A stretch of 21,236 nucleotides of DNA from Haliscomenobacter sp. (GTDB taxonomy: Bacteria; Bacteroidota; Bacteroidia; Chitinophagales; Saprospiraceae): NCBI RefSeq assembly GCF_016718685.1, contig NZ_JADKCX010000047.1, forward strand, positions 1 through 21,236, given 5' to 3'. The translations under genes were made by a program, and so were the position numbers. The notes under the pieces are model-generated. The model did no database searches. It was not told the DNA's origin and saw only the letters and a list, made by a program, of their open reading frames with translations. Below, piece by piece: positions 17,726 through 21,236 of the stretch; position 1 is the first letter of the stretch; every line of letters begins with the position of its first letter.

Positions 17726-18670
17726 TCATCCCCAAACCCCAAAACTCCCTTCAACACCTCCCCGGTTTCCAATCTGGCCAGCCCATGCCATTGTTAAAGC
17801 ATCTGGCGCACAAGTCATCGGCTCCAGGGCGATGCAGTGGCGGCAAGCGGGATAAAGACCTTGAGAAAATTGAACTTTGCCCGCGCCCGTTTCTTGCCAA
17901 TAGTGCTAAGTGCCGCGTTCTCCTAGCAGAACCGCCTCCTGCTTTTCCCTCTTGTACGGGCAGTGCAAACCATTGTCGAGCACGGTAATGCCCACGGGGC
18001 GTGGTGCTGAATTCATCGTATTCGTAAGTTTTTCCCGGTCGGGAGCATCCGTTCATCGATGCCCTCAGTTGGCATTCTGGCATTTGTAGTTTAAACGCAT
18101 CGGCTTTAGGGCTAGCGTAAAATAGGATGCCAACCTAAACCCGCCGGAATCGACTGCTCATCGTGGTTGTGAAAGCCAATTGGGAGGTAAAACCCGGTAT
18201 CGTCGGCAAGGGTAAACGCCATCTCCACACTGAAGCGGAACGGATAAGTTTCCTGCGTGCCGTAGTCGGTGTACAAACAGGTGAAGGCCGCGCTGGTTTC
18301 CTCTGCTTCTACCATGGTCACTTTCATGGGTTTGTCCTGGCCAAAGCCGTGCAGGGCGGTGTTGGTGATGGATTCGTTGGCAAAAAAGTGATGGGTTTTT
18401 CCAGCCCAGTGGTAGCTGCCATCCTTCAAACGATTGGGGAAGGGGTACAGTACCGTATTTTTCGACCAGGAATTGTTGATCACCTCCTGGGCGTTTGGTA
18501 ACCATCTCATACGCGCTCGCCTTTGAGCTGAAGCTCCAGCACGATCCTCCATATTCGGGGAGAATCGCCAGTTTGTTGCCCGTTTTTTCGTAGAACAGGA
18601 TGTGCTTGGTGAATGCGTAAAAGCTGCGGTCGTATGTTTGTACGTATGAGTAAAGAGTTTTGGTTGTGAC
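17726..18670 (-). pseudogene. Aldose 1-epimerase family protein, frame-broken
   Basis: Reading three minus-strand frames in turn gives an aldose 1-epimerase (galactose mutarotase fold), which interconverts alpha and beta anomers of sugars. The order is N-terminal HILFYEKTGNKLAILPEYGGS then VLELQLKGERV; NSWSKNTVLYPFPNRLKDG and ITNTALHGFG (substrate-binding His); LGWHP near 18120; and a C-terminal part with WQETGAGK, LEPMTCAPDALNNGMG and LETGEVLKGSFGV, ending at TGA 17726-17728. Breaks lie near 18540, 18510, 18115 and at several points from 18050 to 17800. The start codon is not visible; the open sequence begins near 18670. It ends only seven bases from the convergent choice-of-anchor-L gene. 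Whether the gene is dead or mis-sequenced is not decidable here. Confidence 0.75.
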
Positions 18671-18683
18671 GAACTATTGCTCT

Positions 18684-19079
18684 ACTGAAGAGTTTATCCG
18701 CATAATAAATCAGCGACCACTCGCCGCCAAGTTTCGCCCAGCGACGGATCATGCCGTAACCAGACTCAGGTCACTGAGTTTTTAATGATCGGCTCATCGC
18801 CGATGGTTTCAAAATTTTCTCCAAATTTGGTTGGGGCAAAATCGATGGGGCAGATGCATGCGCCAGTTGTCTGCCGTCCAGCGAAAGGCACCTCAGCTTT
18901 TCGCCATAACTTGCGGCGTTATCGGGGATACCTTCCAGTAGGAAAATTGATGCTGCACTGAAACAGGAATCCTGCATGAATGGCGCAGAAACTGGTTGAA
19001 CTCGGAATAATCAGCTTTGGGGGCTTACCAAAGGCCAAAGCAGGAGGAAGAAGGGGATTTTACGAAAAGCGTATCGCAA
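18684..19079 (-). pseudogene. Unidentified small secreted protein, frame-broken (DUF4348-like?)
   Basis: Frame-switching on the minus strand suggests a ~130-residue protein: a signal-peptide-like start RYAFRKIPFFLLLWPLVSP (from TTG 19079), then DYSEFNQFLRHS, DSxFQCSINFPTGRYP, FRWTADNWRMHLP, IDFAPTKFGENFETIGDEP, and a C-terminal GYGMIRRWAKLGGEWSLIYY. The pattern F-N-x-F-L...D-S-x-F-Q-x-S-I-x-F-P and the closing W-x-L-(I/V)-Y-Y recall DUF4348 proteins of Bacteroidota, but this is from memory and weak. There are at least four frame changes. It lies between hemD and the aldose epimerase in the same direction. Confidence 0.35.
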
Positions 19080-19273
19080 GCTGTTTTAGCGTGATTTTGG
19101 AATTCTCTTCGCTATGGTACGCGCTAATGTACTCCAATTTCGTTCCACAATGCTATAACTGTTATGTCCCGGCCTGTCCGGGTAAGCTCCTCGTGCCTCG
19201 TGAGGTAAATTGTACTTTCATTCTCTGTTAGTGAAACAGAATCCCAAACCCACGCGCCTGGGTCGGCCAGGCT

Positions 19274-19900
19274 TCACTCCGTGGGAGTAAAGCGGTAATG
19301 TACATTGTTATACCCGTTCGGTCGATTATGCCAGGGTGTTTGTCGATTGCTGCCGTAGTTTTGTCCATCCCGTTGGGGGTAAGAGGCAAAAATCACGCTT
19401 CCCGCGCATTGGGCGGACTCCTCAAACACCAGCACATCTGCGGCAAAGACAAAAATCGGTACGGGGTACATTATTATAAACCACCAAATCGAAGATGGTT
19501 ACAACATCGTTAATATTTTTGAATGCTCTCGCGAGATGAAAAAGCGCCGAGGAAACAAAACCGCTCCAACCGCCACACACCGAAGCCTCTCCTACCTGTC
19601 AGGTCCTCCATTTCTACCGATCAGCAACGCTAAACCCTTCCTTGTTGTTTGAAGGCTTGGCCGTTCCGTCACCCAGCGCAGCCAGTTTGATAGCCGCAGG
19701 TAAATTGAGCCCGCCACTTTTAGGCCTTGAAAAAAATGCACAGCATTGTAGTTCGAAAAGAAACACTCAAACTAACCGCAAACGAAATTGCCGAACTCCA
19801 CGCTTCGAAAGCAACCAAAGACTTACAATGATCTTTACCTTATCGGCGGAAGGAGATGGTAGAAGGGGCTGTCAGCTTAACCGGAGATGAAGATGGTCAG
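19274..19900 (-). pseudogene. hemD: Uroporphyrinogen-III synthase HemD, frame-broken
   Basis: HemD closes and rearranges hydroxymethylbilane to uroporphyrinogen III in haem synthesis. On the minus strand, across frames: TIFIS at the N-terminus (19900 on), ECFFSNYNAVHFF (the family's W-x-F-F-S-S-x-N-A-V block) near 19750, AAIKLAALGDGTAK (the A-x-G-x-x-T-A block) near 19680, VLFPR and SRESIQK near 19540, VVYNNVPRTDF near 19475, AADVLVF near 19440, and GYNNVHYRFTPTE at the end (stop 19274-19276). The start is not an ATG as sequenced; CTG 19898-19900 is in frame. It follows hemC on the same strand, which supports the call. The many frame changes fit the poor quality of this end. Confidence 0.65.
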
Positions 19901-19911
19901 TGGTGATAGGG

Positions 19912-20080
19912 TTTCGGGGTTCGATGTTCGGGGTTGGGGTTCGATGTTCGGGGTTCGGGGTTCGGTGTTCAGGGTTCGGGTTCGATGTTGGGGGTTCGAT
20001 GTTCCGAGAGATTGAGGTTCCGATGTTCGGGGTTCAGGTGCCTTAAGACCCTCGAGCACCGAACCCTCGAACCCAAACTC
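19912..20080. repeat. GTTCGATGTTCGGGG-type low-complexity repeat with inverted end
   Basis: From 19912 to about 20038 the plus strand is built of units such as GGTTCGATGTTCGG, GGGGTTCGG and GGGTTCGATGTT. After a 10-base gap, 20050-20080 carries the complementary motif (CACCGAACCCTCGAACCC), so the end can fold back on the array. It lies between the conserved ends of hemC and hemD. If translated from hemC it gives a Pro/Glu/Asn/Thr-rich tail (RTPNIEPQPRTSNPE). Confidence 0.8.
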
Positions 20081-20082
20081 TG

Positions 20083-20985
20083 CACTTTCACTCCTCTGCC
20101 ACCCTCCGCCAGCAAATAACTGGTGCTGGAAGATTGGCGTACTCTTTTCACGGGTGCATCCCAGGATCGGCTTGGCGGCCCAGACGTGGTAATTACCCGC
20201 AGCATCATGTTCACAATGTAACACCAAGGGGCATTGGCAGCCCCCTTCCATCAATTGCAAAAATCGGCGCTCAATATTGGTCATCAAACTCACGTCGGAG
20301 TGGTGCAGGTGTTGCAGTGGCTTGCGCATGACTTGTCTTCGGTACATGCTTGAAATAGGTCTTGACGCCTGGGCTGGAGCGGAGGGATAAACTCCCGGGA
20401 TCAAACTTGACAACGTGTACCGCGCGCCGGGGTCGTTCCAGCCAGCTCAAACCTGCTGCTGCCAACATGATGGCATCAAACTTCGCTCTTGCAACAACCT
20501 CGGTCCACCCGCACGCATTGCCCCGATATTTTGGAGGCTTGCATCTGGGCGCATATCCAGAATCTACGCTTTGCGGCGCTTTCGAAGAAGCGTGCCCTAC
20601 ACTCAGGTTTTGTTTCAACTTCGAAACCGCTGTCCCCCTTCCAGTTTTCCCTTGCGTATGAGAGCAATCATTGGGATTTTCACGGTAAGAGAGACTGCCG
20701 AGTACCGTGCCATCTGGCGAATTTGTGGGTATGTTTCCATGGAGAATGCACCGCCATATTTGCTATCTCCACGCAGGAGTGCATCTTCACTTCTTTGCAA
20801 AAACCTTTGCCTTCAATTTTATCAAAACTGAGGTTGAGGTGCTGGGTATTGTCTCCGTCGTTTTGGATGATCACCAGCCCGAAAGCTGAAGCTCTCGTTT
20901 TCGCGTAAATTTTTCACGGAGTGAATCTTCAGTCAGCATTGAGTGCTAATTTGCTGTGTCGCGGGCACTCACGCGTAGCGGTTCG
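20083..20985 (-). pseudogene. hemC: Hydroxymethylbilane synthase HemC, frame-broken
   Basis: HemC (porphobilinogen deaminase) joins four porphobilinogens into hydroxymethylbilane using a dipyrromethane cofactor bound to one cysteine. Minus-strand pieces in family order are: TRE...SKLALNAD and VKNLREN near 20985-20900; GLVIIQNDGDNTQHLNLSFD and KIEGKGF (20890-20800); NMAVHS (20765); SPDGTVLGSLSYRENPND (~20720-20670); KYRGNACGW (~20530); KFDAIMLAAAGLS (~20475); NIERRFLQLMEGGCQCPL (cofactor cysteine region, ~20285-20230); and HCEHDAAGNYHVWAAK (~20220-20170). The C-terminus runs into the GTTCG repeat without a clear stop, so the end is approximate. No ATG is visible near 20985. A perfect promoter lies just upstream. 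Confidence 0.75.
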
Positions 20986-21011
20986 GTCCAATGGAACAAA
21001 CCCTTGCGAAA

Positions 21012-21043
21012 CAAAGATAAGGTCTCCAAACACTTAAAGCAAA
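21012..21043 (-). promoter_or_regulatory. hemC: Bacteroidota-type promoter of hemC-hemD
   Basis: On the minus strand TTTG (21040-21043) is followed after exactly 20 bases by TATCTTTG (21012-21019), an exact consensus match. It points into hemC, about 25-40 bases before the first recognisable hemC codons. Confidence 0.75.
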
Positions 21044-21088
21044 GTTATGACTGTTTACCGATTATCAACGGATAAACGATAACTTTTC

Positions 21089-21096
21089 TATCTTTG
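21089..21096 (+). promoter_or_regulatory. Probable -7 box of a divergent gene
   Basis: TATCTTTG is an exact TAnnTTTG box, six bases before the ATG at 21102. The upstream TTTG box is not clear at the expected distance. The ATG would lie at or next to the start of transcription, so the transcript may be almost leaderless. Confidence 0.5.
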
Positions 21097-21101
21097 CGCC
21101 C

Positions 21102-21236
21102 ATGGAAATTACAGTAAAAGATCTGCCCGTTCCATTAAACGGAAACGATTGAAGGCGATCCAGACCTTAGGGTTAACACGTCCTGGAAAAATAGAAGAAG
21201 GTGGAGCACCGGTGATCAATTTTCAGGTAACGCCAA
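21102..21236 (+). CDS. 5' end of an unidentified gene (partial, probably frameshifted)
   Basis: ATG 21102 opens MEITVKDLPVP and then meets TGA after 16 codons. A one-base slip near 21135-21140 gives a continuous frame to the window edge: KRKRLKAIQTLGLTRPGK then IEEGGAPVINFQVT. The -7 box just upstream supports a real gene start. I do not recognise the protein; it is divergent from hemC and cut by the window edge. Confidence 0.4.

Noticed and set aside
19877..20413. 178-residue minus-strand frame ending in a Pro/Thr/Asn-rich tail as a separate gene
   Set aside because: Its N-terminal half is the HemC C-terminal domain in one of several frames, and the tail is just the translated low-complexity repeat.
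1..21236. rRNA, tRNA, CRISPR, prophage or defence-system genes
   Set aside because: I looked for characteristic sequences and protein motifs on both strands and found none that I could support.

Overview
The window looks like chromosomal DNA of a member of the Bacteroidota, most likely of the Saprospiria (Haliscomenobacter/Lewinella-like). Reasons: two type A secretion-system-9 (T9SS) sorting domains, a T9SS type B (gliding-motility type) C-terminal domain, a choice-of-anchor-L surface protein, and several promoters of the Bacteroidota form TTTG-N20-TAnnTTTG with few Shine-Dalgarno sites. The species call is inference; no rRNA, tRNA, CRISPR array, transposase or phage gene was seen.

Left part (1-4330): the 3' end of a T9SS cargo gene (+), then a compact minus-strand operon arsR - SRPBCC - DUF998 with a sharp promoter overlapped by twin operator-like palindromes. 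Next come a secreted HExxH metallopeptidase-like protein (-), preceded by a run of 29 C, and a subclass B1 metallo-beta-lactamase lipoprotein (-) whose signal peptide and catalytic domain lie in different frames.

Middle (4329-8877): a plus-strand cluster of a secernin-like C69 hydrolase, a calcineurin-type phosphodiesterase and FdhD, closed by a long inverted repeat. A convergent class-C-beta-lactamase-like serine hydrolase (-) follows.

Right-middle (9022-14746): one giant minus-strand T9SS protein of about 1,900 residues, built almost entirely of 16 tandem ~110-residue two-cysteine repeats that I cannot assign to a named family, ending in a type A sorting domain. A one-base slip in a G/C4 run splits it in two. 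Two strong hairpins follow its stop.

Right end (15080-21236): no intact long frame remains, but reading across frames recovers a choice-of-anchor-L/Calx-beta-like/SprB-like protein with a gliding-type C-terminus (+), then on the minus strand aldose 1-epimerase, an unidentified short secreted protein, hemD and hemC. hemC has a perfect Bacteroidota promoter, and a divergent gene begins near 21102. Some of the breaks, and all three in the left and middle parts, fall at or near short homopolymers, and they grow denser toward the right edge. That pattern suggests uncorrected sequencing indels at a low-coverage contig end more than true gene decay, though the sequence alone cannot prove it.
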